A stretch of 64,000 nt of DNA from Linderina pennispora (Eukaryota; Kickxellomycota; Kickxellomycetes; Kickxellales; Kickxellaceae). Position numbers and translations under genes: made by a program. Each line of letters opens with the position of its first letter. Within the stretch, counting starts at the first letter, position 1. The notes under the pieces were generated by a model. The model saw nothing but the letters and a program-made list of their open reading frames with translations, was not told where the DNA came from and did no database searches. The stretch lies in NCBI RefSeq assembly GCF_002104995.1, contig NW_024468255.1, positions 806,001-870,000 on the forward strand, written 5' to 3'. Below, piece after piece: positions 10,552 through 19,384 of the stretch.

Positions 10552-10664
10552 ACACTCTGCTTATCGAGATTGAGGACGATTTGGCGGAGAATTTCCGCGA
10601 GCGCACACTGGCGAGTCACGATCCAGCTCCTTTGCTTCATATCCTGCACCAGCATATCCTTCAG

Positions 10665-10918
10665 ATGCCTCGGGTTCGATACACGCATTTCATCTCTGCG
10701 TAAGTATCGGCACTAAACTGACTTCTGGTCCCCTCGCATGCAACCCTGGGAGCTGTTTTAATGAAGTACCAGTCTGTAGCAAAGCCGACATTTTTGTGGG
10801 GATTCTTGGCGGAACTCTGGGGTACTTTTTGCACGAGCGGGAGCGGCCCAAGGACATGCAGCGGCCGCTGGTCGACCTGCTCCGGCGGCGGCTCAGCCTG
10901 CCCAAGCACCAGGAATAA
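10665..10918 (+). CDS. NCE101: NCE101-like non-classical export protein, two exons
   Basis: Exons 10665-10699 and 10780-10918 join into 57 residues. The 80-nt intron starts GTAAGT, has a CACTAAACTGAC branch region and ends CTGTAG. The product (MPRVRYTHFISAKADIFVGI at its N-terminus, then GGTLGYFLHERERP and a basic LVDLLRRRL) has the size and the pattern of fungal NCE101/Nce1: a short N-terminus, one membrane segment, a YER/HER motif and a basic C-terminus. This small membrane protein has been linked to non-classical secretion in yeast. The frame is also open upstream to an ATG at 10542, so a longer form cannot be excluded. The family's usual length (about 50-60 residues) favours 10665. Confidence 0.75.
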
Positions 10919-11052
10919 AGCGACAAACCGGCTCGCATCGAGTGGGCAGGGGCTGCGCATAGAACAACGACCTGAGCAAAACAAGGTGGCACTATTCGCA
11001 GCTCTCTTCCTTTGCTAGCTCTCATTACCTTTTCCAATATTCCTTTTCCAAA

Positions 11053-11442
11053 ATGACAACAGTGAAGGACCAGCCTGCCGGGACTCTGCTGGGCAAGCGC
11101 CTGATAGTGCTTGCCGTGTGCATCTATATGACGCGCGCAATCCTCGGTGTCGTAAAGTGCATGCTGGATATTGCGCTGATATCGTCGGTGGTGCTCATAA
11201 TGGCTGCATTTTACAGTGCCACGGGGAACCTCGACAGCAAAGGAGTGCCAGCAACGGCGCTAGCCAAGCTCGAGGCCCTGGTCGACCCGATGTTCGCCCA
11301 GGCGGCCGATCGTCTGCCGGCGTTGTCAGGACCGCTCCAGTCCATTGCCGGTTATATTTACGCAAGCCCAGACGCGTCCTCAGGTGACAACAGACCGCGG
11401 TGTGCACCAGCTCAGCACGTGCATAGGCCAAGAGCCATTTGA
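11053..11442 (+). CDS. Small membrane protein, unknown
   Basis: A 129-codon open frame with a clean start (TTCCAAAATGACAAC) preceded by a pyrimidine-rich leader. Residues ~15-35 and ~38-55 are hydrophobic and could form two membrane helices. The rest is a moderately charged Ala/Leu-rich tail. The last ~15 residues are Pro/Arg/His-rich and may be read from an unspliced intron: a possible donor CAG|GTGACA lies near 11381. I do not recognise the family. The open frame and start context make it a reasonable gene but not a certain one. Confidence 0.5.
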   Translation: MTTVKDQPAGTLLGKRLIVLAVCIYMTRAILGVVKCMLDIALISSVVLIMAAFYSATGNLDSKGVPATALAKLEALVDPMFAQAADRLPALSGPLQSIAGYIYASPDASSGDNRPRCAPAQHVHRPRAI

Positions 11443-11715
11443 CTGTGGGGAGTGCGCGCAGGCTGCACTAAGACATCAGCGCCTGTTGGACTGTGGCCGT
11501 GTTATCGGTCGGGCGATTCTGTGTGACGCTGTCGCGACGTCAAGCTTGCAGTGCAGCGAAAACACCAGAAGCAGCAAGGACACGGCTATTAGCCCCTCTT
11601 CCGTTCTGTTTGCCTTTTTGTAAAAACCAAATTTCCACTAGCACTAAAACCTTATATCAAACACGTAGCATGGACACATACCTAGGTAAGTGGATGACAT
11701 CCGTTTGTTGCGGTC

Positions 11716-12345
11716 ATGGCGCCAAGTGAGCAGCTGCAGCGGTCTGAAAAGAGGGGCTTTCTTGTAGACTTGGTCCAGAAGTGCGCACGGTACAGCTCCT
11801 GCCAGAGTTGCGTGGAGCAAGAGGGCTGCGGGTTCTTTGACAACACAGGCGTGTGCGTTCCTGGCAGCTGGCTGAACCCCTCGCAGAACCACACGGCTTC
11901 TGGCGACCTCTGGCGGTACTACCACGGCCAGTGCTACATCAGCACACGCGTCGAATTTGTACTCTTGCCAGCCATCCTCGGCACCCTGATTCTGGCGGCT
12001 GCCATCGTCTCCATCTGGCGGTACTTCACTCTCAAGACCTTTGCGCACGGCTGCGACAACCACGGGTACCTGGAGGCCTGCACAGAGAGCGACCGCGAGT
12101 GCCAGCACCACAGCGACGAGCACACCCCGCTGCTGATTGACAACGACCCGGGGTCGCGAGCCAGCGGGAAGCGGCTGTCGAACAAGTCGTCGATGCTGAG
12201 TCCGGATCCAATCGAGACAGCAAGAGCGACGCAGCAGGCGTGGGCCGATCGGACACCCGGCAACGCATCGTTCGAGGAGCAGTACGGGTCGTGGGCCCAG
12301 CGCAGTGGCCATATGGTCCAGCCCCCGCCGGGCCCTGGCAACTGA
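11716..12345 (+). CDS. PSI-domain-like single-pass membrane protein
   Basis: A 209-residue protein. Cysteines at about 23, 29, 32, 38, 47 and 73 in the pattern C-x5-C-x2-C-x5-CGFF form a plexin/semaphorin/integrin (PSI)-like knot, with an NHT glycosylation sequon at 58-60. A membrane segment covers ~81-101. The cytosolic tail contains EHTPLL (135-140), a good acidic dileucine (ExxxLL) sorting signal, which suggests traffic to the vacuole or endosome. There is no clear N-terminal signal peptide, so the membrane segment probably serves as the anchor. Function unknown. An upstream exon is possible, but the one I tested (ATG at 11670) does not join in phase. Confidence 0.65.
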   Translation: MAPSEQLQRSEKRGFLVDLVQKCARYSSCQSCVEQEGCGFFDNTGVCVPGSWLNPSQNHTASGDLWRYYHGQCYISTRVEFVLLPAILGTLILAAAIVSIWRYFTLKTFAHGCDNHGYLEACTESDRECQHHSDEHTPLLIDNDPGSRASGKRLSNKSSMLSPDPIETARATQQAWADRTPGNASFEEQYGSWAQRSGHMVQPPPGPGN

Positions 12346-12464
12346 GCCCCTCTCGCCTCCCAGCCATACACACAGCAAAAGTTTAATAGCCCTAATTGCT
12401 TTTTGCTCTCCTCAGCTTTTCTCCATTAAAAAATTCACGCTCTTTCCACAAATTCACACTCGCA

Positions 12465-13711
12465 ATGCGGTGCCGGTCGATACTGAGTCTTGCAGGCGCT
12501 TTCGTCCTGGGCCTGCTTATGCTGCTGGCACGCCCAGCCACGGCGAATGCGACGCCTGAGGACAAGATTAAGCAGCTGTATAGCAGCAGCAGCGACCACA
12601 CAAACAACTGGGCCGTGCTTGTGTGCACATCGCGGTTCTGGTTCAATTACCGGCATATGGCCAACACGCTCTCTCTGTACCGCACAGTGAAGCGCATGGG
12701 CATACCCGACTCGCACATTATCCTTATGCTGGCCGACGACGCAGCATGCAATGCGCGCAACAAGAAGCCCGCGGCAGTCTACGACCACCCGCGTAAGGCC
12801 AAGGATCTGTATGGCGACAATGTCGAAGTGGACTACCGCGGGTACGAGGTGACTGTAGAGAACTTTATCCGGCTGCTGACGGGCCGCGTATCGCCCGACA
12901 CGCCTCGCAACAAGCGGCTACTGACGGATGACAAATCCAACATATTCATTTACATGACGGGTCACGGCGGCGAGGATTTCCTAAAGTTCCAGGACGCAGA
13001 GGAGATCAACAGCTACGACATCACGGACGCGTTCAAGCAGATGTCAGAGAAGCAGCGGTATCACGAGATTCTCTTTATGATTGATACCTGCCAGGCCAAC
13101 ACAATGTACAGCAAGTTTGAGTCGCGAAACATTCTGAGCATTGGGTCGAGCAAGAAGGGCGAGAACTCGTACTCGCACTTCCACGACTTTGATCTGGGAG
13201 TGTCGGTCATTGATCGGTTCACGTACTATAACCTTGACTTCTTAGAGTCGGTTGACATGTCGAGCAAGCAGACGCTGGCCGATCTGGTGCGTGCGTACAA
13301 TACGTCACTTATTCATTCTCATCCAGGCGTGCGCGATGATCTGTTTGCACGCGATTTGAGCAAGGTAAGGATGCCAGCACCATTTCTTGGATATGGAGGC
13401 TGCAGCAAGAGAATGAGGAGGGCGAAGAGGGGAGGAGGCAGGAGGGGCACAACTGAGTGTAGCAGTAGATGTGTACGAGCCTGCCCCTTTGTTGATACTG
13501 CCTGCAGCTGCTGTTGGGCCATGTGCTGCTTTAGCCGGGACGGATAATGGTCGAGCACCACTGGCACGCTTATATTTTCACTACCACGTCGCTAAAACTC
13601 CTCGCTGTTCCATTGTAGACTTACCTGACGGATTTCTTTGGCGCTGTGCAAAACATCGAGCTAACAGCCGAGGCGTTCCCCATCGGTCAGACACAGGACA
13701 AGGCGAGGTAG
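12465..13711 (+). CDS. GPI8: GPI transamidase catalytic subunit GPI8/PIG-K
   Basis: Exons 12465-13364 and 13619-13711, with an intron (GTAAGG...TTGTAG, 254 nt), give 330 residues. A signal peptide (about residues 1-27) leads into a C13 caspase-like peptidase domain. TGHGG provides catalytic His167, and DTCQA provides catalytic Cys209. The enzyme cleaves the C-terminal signal of ER precursor proteins and attaches the GPI anchor, as part of the transamidase complex in the ER membrane. The second exon (TYLTDFFGAVQNIEL) matches the family's conserved TDFFG segment. Yeast and human proteins continue for another ~60 residues with a membrane helix. Here a TAG follows 30 codons into exon 2, so either the anchor is absent or a third exon exists (a GAG|GTAGTA donor lies at the stop). 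Confidence 0.93.
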
Positions 13712-14748
13712 TAGCGCAGCTTGCTTGGTGTAGGGCATTGCACCCATTCTCTTTTTTTCTTGACCTGATTCCTGCATCCAAAACGCATCATAAAAACACA
13801 AACATTGAATGGGGTCTCGGACATAGCAGAGATACATGCACATGCATATTGCAAGAGTTGGCAACAATCCGCATCGGGTTCGGTATGTTGGCTTGTGGCA
13901 AAGGGCCCGGAGAATACGGAGAAAGGTGTCAGATATCGCGTCGTTTGTCTGCCTCTTTACATTAGAGTTGCGACATGCCTCGGCCTGAGCCTCCCCTGTG
14001 CCTATGCGTGCAAATCCCAGGGCGTATTTTTAGTCTGGAAAGAAGGGACACTGCGTACCCAGCCAGTGCCTTGTTCTTCGCGATATAGGGGAGGGGCGTA
14101 TAAGCAGAAACGCCTAGAAAGCTTGTGACGTTCGCGATTACTTTTCCGCCAAAGAAAGAACCGCTCGGTGATGCGAAAATGCTCGTAATTAATAGCCCTT
14201 GCTCGTGCCTTGTCTTTTGTCCTCCTGAAGGGCGGCTCTCATATTCGCGATTGGCAGGCTAATCGGACACCACCCATTGTTCTTCAGGCGACTGCATGCA
14301 AACCCATGCCACAACGCGGGCATCTTGCGCTGTCCTGGCCCTGGGCTCCTGGTAAAACAAGCACTGCGCTCTGTCCTAACAGACACCTCGTGTCATAAAT
14401 AGGGAACCAGCTGCTCTGCCCCCTTTCTCTCTCCTGTCCTGGTGTGGAAATACATTTGTTTTTATTTGGTTCTGCGCGAAAAGGGACACTCTTGCTAAGC
14501 ACTCGTTAATTTTATTTTTGCCTCTTGCTCTCTCCGTTATATATAGCGCACTCGCCACTCCGCTCCTCCATCCCCCTTTTGTCTATCAAGCCCTGAACGC
14601 GCCACACTCCCCTCCCTTTTCCTCCCCTCCACTTTCAGTTCTCCATTCGTCCCTCTCCTCCATCGGCACTCGCCACATTTCTTACACCCCTCCATCTCTC
14701 TGCATATATCCATAAAAGAAAACCACCTGTATCTATTTCATTACCATC
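13712..14748. other. Intergenic region with CT-rich leader
   Basis: No gene recognised. From about 14540 to 14745 the plus strand is a long pyrimidine-rich tract (CCTCC, CTCTCC), probably the core promoter or 5' leader of the Sel1 gene at 14749. A similar tract precedes its paralogue at 19385. Confidence 0.55.
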
Positions 14749-15801
14749 ATGGCATCCACTACGTTCCCAAGCATCAATGTGCAGGCCACGCAAGCCATGC
14801 AGCCAACCCAAATTGGCCCCAAGTCACCGATCGGCTGGTGGGAGATTCCGCGCTACAGCACCTGGGATCTCGGCAACAAGTACGCTTGCAGCCAGAGTAC
14901 GCTGGTCGGCCGCCGTAGTCAAGAGACTCCCGAGAAGCCATCAGCTGTGCCCTCGGCACTGCCGACCGTGTACCCGCGCCAGAGCACTGACGCTGAGTCG
15001 CGCGTCTCCTTCAGCAACAGCGTCAACGAGTTGCCGCGCATGTCTATTGTGAACGATTTTGGAATGGGCCTGGATGCCGACATGGGCCGCGCGCACCGAC
15101 TCCCAACGCTCCTCCACAATCCGGACCTTATCGCCAAGTACCACGCCGCAGCCAAGATGACTGAAGACAAGGACGTGCAGTACGAATTCGCAAGGCAGCT
15201 TCTTCTGTGCGGGTCGCCTGACCTGGCAGACCTGGCAGCGGAACTCAAGGATATGCGCGCCGAGAGCCGCCTTGTCATGGAAGGCGTTTATTGGATGCTG
15301 CGCTTGGCCAGCAAAAACAAACATGTAGACGCCAGCTTTATGGTCGCTCGCTGGTATGAGCTCGGCAAGTACGGGTGCCCGGTCAATAAGAAAAAGGCAC
15401 AAAAGTACTACCTGGTAGCAGTCAGGGCTGGCCACAAGGCTGCCGGCTACCATCTTGGCTGCATGTACGAGGCGCAAAAGAAAGTGCGTAAGGCGCGCGA
15501 GTGCTTCGAGACGTCTTCCAAGAAGGGCTTTTCCTTGGCCACATATCGGCTCGGCATGGCGTATCTGAGCGGGACACTAGGTGTGACCGCTGATTTTAGC
15601 ATGGCATGCTCGTTTTTGAGAGAGTCTCTGTTCCATGCTACCCATCCGGTCGCCGATGCTGGGTATCACCTGGCCGTTGCCTTGATCCAGCTGCCCTCGT
15701 TTGATAGACACATGGTGTCTGAGCCCCATCTGTACTTGAAGCGTGCGTGGTTGCTGGGCCACTGCGACGCAGGTGCGCTGCTTCGTGATATCCTAAAGTA
15801 A
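14749..15801 (+). CDS. Sel1-repeat protein, short SKT5/CHS4-like paralogue
   Basis: 350 residues. The N-terminal ~125 residues are disordered. The rest consists of Sel1-like helical repeats (for example DASFMVARWYELGKYG, KAAGYHLGCMYEAQK and FSLATYRLGMAYLSGTLG). The order and wording of the repeats match the protein encoded at 19385-21529, including the start of the repeat domain (AAKMTEDKDVQYEFARQLL against AAKKTQDQRIQLEYAKFLL). SKT5/CHS4-type proteins activate and localise chitin synthase. This copy lacks the long C-terminal half and the CaaX prenylation box of its neighbour, so it may act in the cytosol or modulate the longer form. Single exon. Confidence 0.8.
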   Translation: MASTTFPSINVQATQAMQPTQIGPKSPIGWWEIPRYSTWDLGNKYACSQSTLVGRRSQETPEKPSAVPSALPTVYPRQSTDAESRVSFSNSVNELPRMSIVNDFGMGLDADMGRAHRLPTLLHNPDLIAKYHAAAKMTEDKDVQYEFARQLLLCGSPDLADLAAELKDMRAESRLVMEGVYWMLRLASKNKHVDASFMVARWYELGKYGCPVNKKKAQKYYLVAVRAGHKAAGYHLGCMYEAQKKVRKARECFETSSKKGFSLATYRLGMAYLSGTLGVTADFSMACSFLRESLFHATHPVADAGYHLAVALIQLPSFDRHMVSEPHLYLKRAWLLGHCDAGALLRDILK

Positions 15802-16195
15802 AGAACTCATTAGGATAAACAGCACCAGACACCTCATGACCAACAAAAATAATCTGTGGCGCTATCCAGTTTGCATATGTTGCACGTAGTCAAAGAAATA
15901 TACGTTTATTCTTGGTGCTGATATATCCGATAGACCACTAGAACTGTGACTCTAATACTAAAGTAGCTACCAACTGGCATAATGCATGGCTGTGCTGACA
16001 TGCCGAGGCATGCCCTGTATTCACACCCGAGCTGTTCAAAACTTAATATACCACAAACGAATAGCCATGCAGCTATACCACTGCTGTTTCTTGGACAACC
16101 GAACCCTCTGTTTTTCTGGCGTATTAATAACCCTGCCCTCTTCCCTCCTTCCTTGTTAGCGATATATTCATATTATTTTAGCAATCTCTCGCAGA
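15802..16195. other. Intergenic region
   Basis: No gene seen. AT-rich sequence just before 16196 is presumably the promoter of the small secreted protein gene. Confidence 0.5.
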
Positions 16196-16564
16196 ATGAA
16201 GGCTTCACTTATTCTCTCCTTCTCAGCACTTTGTGTTCCCAGCCTGGGCGAACCAATAATCAAGTCGCTTTTAGTCACCTTGGGTGCCGAGGAGCCAATG
16301 GCTACGGTGGCTTCCCATATAGCCAGCACAGGTGCTAGTTATGTGGTCGACCACCAAACTATGCTAAAGCCTGTGCTAAGCTACATTCCCGGTGCTCAAA
16401 TAGCCCTAGGTGCGGCAGGTATTTTTGGTGGCAGTTTTGCGGGCGGGATAGCGGGCAGAATGGGCGGTAATGCAGTACGCGGGTTTTTGGAGGGCGAGGC
16501 AGGCAACAACATCCCTCTTGCTGGGTGGATTATACGCGACGATGATGAGAAAAAGACCGAGTAG
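16196..16564 (+). CDS. Small secreted Gly-rich protein
   Basis: 122 residues. A signal peptide (MKASLILSFSALCVPSLG) is followed by a mature part with alternating hydrophobic and glycine residues (GAAGIFGGSFAGGIAGRMGG), the motif NAVRGFLEGEAGNNIPLAGW and a charged DDDEKKTE end. No cysteines apart from the signal. A decayed paralogue lies directly downstream (16739-17146). The Gly-zipper-like stretch could insert into or associate with membranes. No family recognised. It sits in a run of three small secreted-protein genes, an arrangement typical of surface or host-interaction factors, but that is inference. Confidence 0.7.
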   Translation: MKASLILSFSALCVPSLGEPIIKSLLVTLGAEEPMATVASHIASTGASYVVDHQTMLKPVLSYIPGAQIALGAAGIFGGSFAGGIAGRMGGNAVRGFLEGEAGNNIPLAGWIIRDDDEKKTE

Positions 16565-16738
16565 TATTTTACTTGCAGTCCAGTTTGTCTGTCAATGAAA
16601 CCACTAAAAGGAATGGTTGATAGTGAGTTTGTGAAACATGGATATCGTCGAATGCAGTGGCATAGTGTACCTTTTTCACGGTTGCATTTATTTCACAGGA
16701 TATCTCCAAGTACAGCAGCTCGCATATTACATTCCAAT

Positions 16739-17146
16739 ATGAATGTATCACGTATATTTCTGGCGATATCGTTCTGTGCATCGTGTCTCGGTGCGCCAAT
16801 GGTAAAGTCAATAGCGGTCGCCGCGGGTGCTGTAGAATATTTGACCACTGGCGCCTATAACATAGCCACCGTCGGTGCCAGCGTCATTGTCGACAGCTAG
16901 AACCTGCTCCAGCCATTACCCCGCTATTTCCCAGGGGCACAGCTGGCGCTAGGGGCGAGCGGGTTACTCGGTGGAAAGCTTGCTGGTAATGCAGCTGGTG
17001 AACTGGCAGGCAATGAGGTGCGTGGGCTTTTGTACGGCGAGTCGGGGAACGGTATTCCACTGGTGGGGTGGATTATTCGTGAGGGCAATGAGAAAGAAGG
17101 AATGCTTGAATTGGCATTCACATCAGCATCAATGGAGCCTCAATAA
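16739..17146 (+). pseudogene. Paralogue of the 16196 gene, interrupted by a TAG stop
   Basis: The frame from the ATG at 16739 encodes a signal peptide (MNVSRIFLAISFCASCLG) and a region matching the upstream gene, then meets TAG at 16898-16900. The same frame continues after it for 81 codons (NLLQPLPRYFPGAQLALGAS..., then NEVRGLLYGESGNGIPLVGW) to TAA at 17144-17146, and matches the upstream paralogue throughout. The TAG lies where the paralogue has a Gln (DHQT against DS-stop-N), so a single CAG-to-TAG change explains the break. The rest shows no frameshift, so inactivation is recent, or the stop is read through, or the sequence has a local error. Confidence 0.75.
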
Positions 17147-17283
17147 AGCGACGTTATACTGGCAAATGAGGTCTATGTTATGCCACACTAATGTTGAGCA
17201 TCCAGTTTAATAATGCGAATGCTATTGCAATAAACCAAGACTCGCTATATAGCTACATGATAAAGTAAACTAGCGGGCGGCGG

Positions 17284-17290
17284 TATATAG
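17284..17290 (+). promoter_or_regulatory. TATA box
   Basis: TATATAG lies about 77 bp before the ATG at 17367. Confidence 0.45.
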
Positions 17291-17366
17291 ACATATTCAT
17301 GCGGAACACACAAACAATCCACTCCTACTTTTGCAACTGCATGGTTCTCTAAGGGTTTCCAATACA

Positions 17367-17807
17367 ATGAAGGTCTTTTCATGGATTCTCGTATCCGGGT
17401 TGGTGCTATCTGGAACTGACAAGCAAGCGACAGCCGCACCAATCTTCAAAGACGTCGCACACCAAATCGGCTACGATGCCAAGCAAGCTGCTGCAGCCGG
17501 TGATGCCGTGTACAATGGCCTTGAGGCGTTGTTTTCTGCGCTCAAAAATTTGGACCCGTTCAAGCCGATAATGTACCCAGAAGTGGCAGGGACACTGGGC
17601 ACCATTGAAACATTTGGCGGGGTTATCAGCAATCTGGTGAGCTGGGTGGTAAAGGTGGCAATAAACTACGTGTACACCAGCGACATTGGCAACGACACGC
17701 CGTACATTGGCGAGCTGATCCGGCAGGCCAGCGCCGAGGTGCCACCCGAGTACCGAAGCGCGATACTCCGAATGGTACACGAGCTGAGTTTGGATGCAAT
17801 CGATTAA
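17367..17807 (+). CDS. Small secreted protein, unknown
   Basis: 146 residues from the ATG at 17367; a start 36 bp upstream is also open. The signal peptide is MKVFSWILVSGLVLSG. The mature part is cysteine-free, with an Ala-rich helix (DAKQAAAAGDAVYNGLEALF), a Gly/hydrophobic centre (TIETFGGVISNLVSWVVKVAI) and an acidic amphipathic end. I chose 17367 because it puts the signal peptide at the N-terminus and follows a TATA box at the usual distance. No family recognised. The stop is 18 bp from the stop of the convergent PKR1 gene. Confidence 0.65.
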   Translation: MKVFSWILVSGLVLSGTDKQATAAPIFKDVAHQIGYDAKQAAAAGDAVYNGLEALFSALKNLDPFKPIMYPEVAGTLGTIETFGGVISNLVSWVVKVAINYVYTSDIGNDTPYIGELIRQASAEVPPEYRSAILRMVHELSLDAID

Positions 17808-17825
17808 TATCTTAAACGAGATTAA

Positions 17826-18140
17826 TTAAAGCTTCTTCTTTTTGTGCGACGACGATGGCCGCGAGCTTGCTGGCGACTTTTTAGCGAGGACCTTGCTGCT
17901 GGCGAGCTCGCGGATGAACCACTGGATGGAGGCAAACAGAAGAACGGCAATGGCTGTCAGGGCGCAGACATGCAGGTTGAAGCCAGTGGCGACCAGCAGG
18001 TAGAAGAGGATGAGGAAGAGGCCAATGAATGCGCAGTTCATGACCACTAGCACGCCATGGTTAACGCCTGGCTCGAAGATCGAGTTGATGACGTCCTGGA
18101 ACACGCCGCTGCTCTTCCTGGCAGATTCAGATGACCCCAT
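17826..18140 (-). CDS. PKR1: V-ATPase assembly factor PKR1
   Basis: 104 residues. The N-terminus contains NSIFEPGVNHGVLVVMN, and yeast Pkr1 has the same SVFEPG start of its membrane domain. Two membrane helices (~30-52 and ~56-75) are followed by IQWFIRELA, the conserved WFI-E end of the family, and a Lys-rich tail (HKKKKL) that could act as an ER-retention signal. Pkr1 is an ER membrane protein that helps assemble the Vo sector of the vacuolar H+-ATPase. It is convergent with the secreted-protein gene at 17367. Confidence 0.88.
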   Translation of the reverse strand: MGSSESARKSSGVFQDVINSIFEPGVNHGVLVVMNCAFIGLFLILFYLLVATGFNLHVCALTAIAVLLFASIQWFIRELASSKVLAKKSPASSRPSSSHKKKKL

Positions 18141-19384
18141 CGCTGTACGTTTAGCAGGTGATAACCCAAGAATAGATGCGCTGAACAGGACTGAAGAAAA
18201 AGCTGGTCACAGAAATCTATGCTGAAGCATGCCGGAGGCACCACATCTTACGCACGCATGATGTACTGTGATTTCCATTTGCTGGGGTATTATGTGTGTC
18301 GGATCTGTGTCTGACCAGAGGCAGAGACACTCCCGCAGTCCTATCTGCACGCCCCCGAGCAACATCAGCAGAGTTCCGTTTTGACAACCAAACACGTCAA
18401 TGCAAAAAGAAGAGAACTAGCGTCCCAAGTCTTGGCACAATGGAGCTAAATGGCTCCATGCTGTCAGTGGCAGCGGATGGCTAAAAATAACACGGCCGGC
18501 AATGGTCTGTTTGTGCTGTGGTGCTTGATATTCCTCTACCCCAGAGCGAAGGTCCACGATCGAGACGCCCTTTCTGGCGATGAAGCGGAGGTAGACGGGA
18601 GGCAGAAATAGCCAGCAGGGATAGCGGTGCACATTCTGCTCCACGCATCCCAGCCTGGCGGTGAGGGGGCTGCCAGCTGCTGGCGATGGTTGAGGGACTT
18701 CATAAAAGTGCCAACGGTGCGTCGTCTCGCTTCACCAGCTCGCTGCACATGTAACCTTTGTACTTTTTTCTTAGACCTCACCTCATCGGCTATTTTCACG
18801 GCATCGTTTTTCTTCTCTTTCGGCTGCCAGCTAGAAATTCAATTGGTTTTTCTCGCACCCCTCGACCAAAAGGCAAAGCGCCAGTGCACAGCTCAGCACT
18901 ATCCCACAGCCCGGTAGACGAACCAGGACAGCCTGGGCTACTCGTGTTCTTTCTCAATCGGCGGTCACAGGAGACTCGGACAGGAAAATATTCTTAGAGC
19001 TTTTTTGGCTGGCCCAGTATTTGTTTACCTCTCGCCGCTCGCACCCAACAGAAGACGCCTTTCCCTTCTCTTTCCTTTCCTTTTTCAGCGTCGACGGCTC
19101 TCTTTCCTCTCCCACTCATTATTTCCGGCTCTTTTGGCATCCTATTCTGACGCTTCACGGAACTGAAGACCAACCACTCGCCACTCGTTCCTGTACTCCC
19201 ACAGCCCAGCGCATACACGCTCTCCGAGCCTCCTCCGCTTTCAAGTCTGCATCTTTTCTTTCTTGTTTCTGTGTGTTGATTTTCACAAAAGCTCTAGAGG
19301 AAGAAAAAACAGGCCCTTCTCTTTCCTGCTGCTTGATTCCTATTCTACACACTCACAACTGACGGCGGACAAACAATAGCAGCC
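18141..19384. other. 1.2-kb intergenic region with CT-rich leader
   Basis: No gene recognised. It holds the promoter of PKR1 on the left and the promoter or leader of the SKT5-like gene on the right. From about 19030 to 19340 it is strongly pyrimidine-rich (TTCCTTTCC, CTCTTTCC), like the leader of the paralogue at 14749. Confidence 0.55.
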
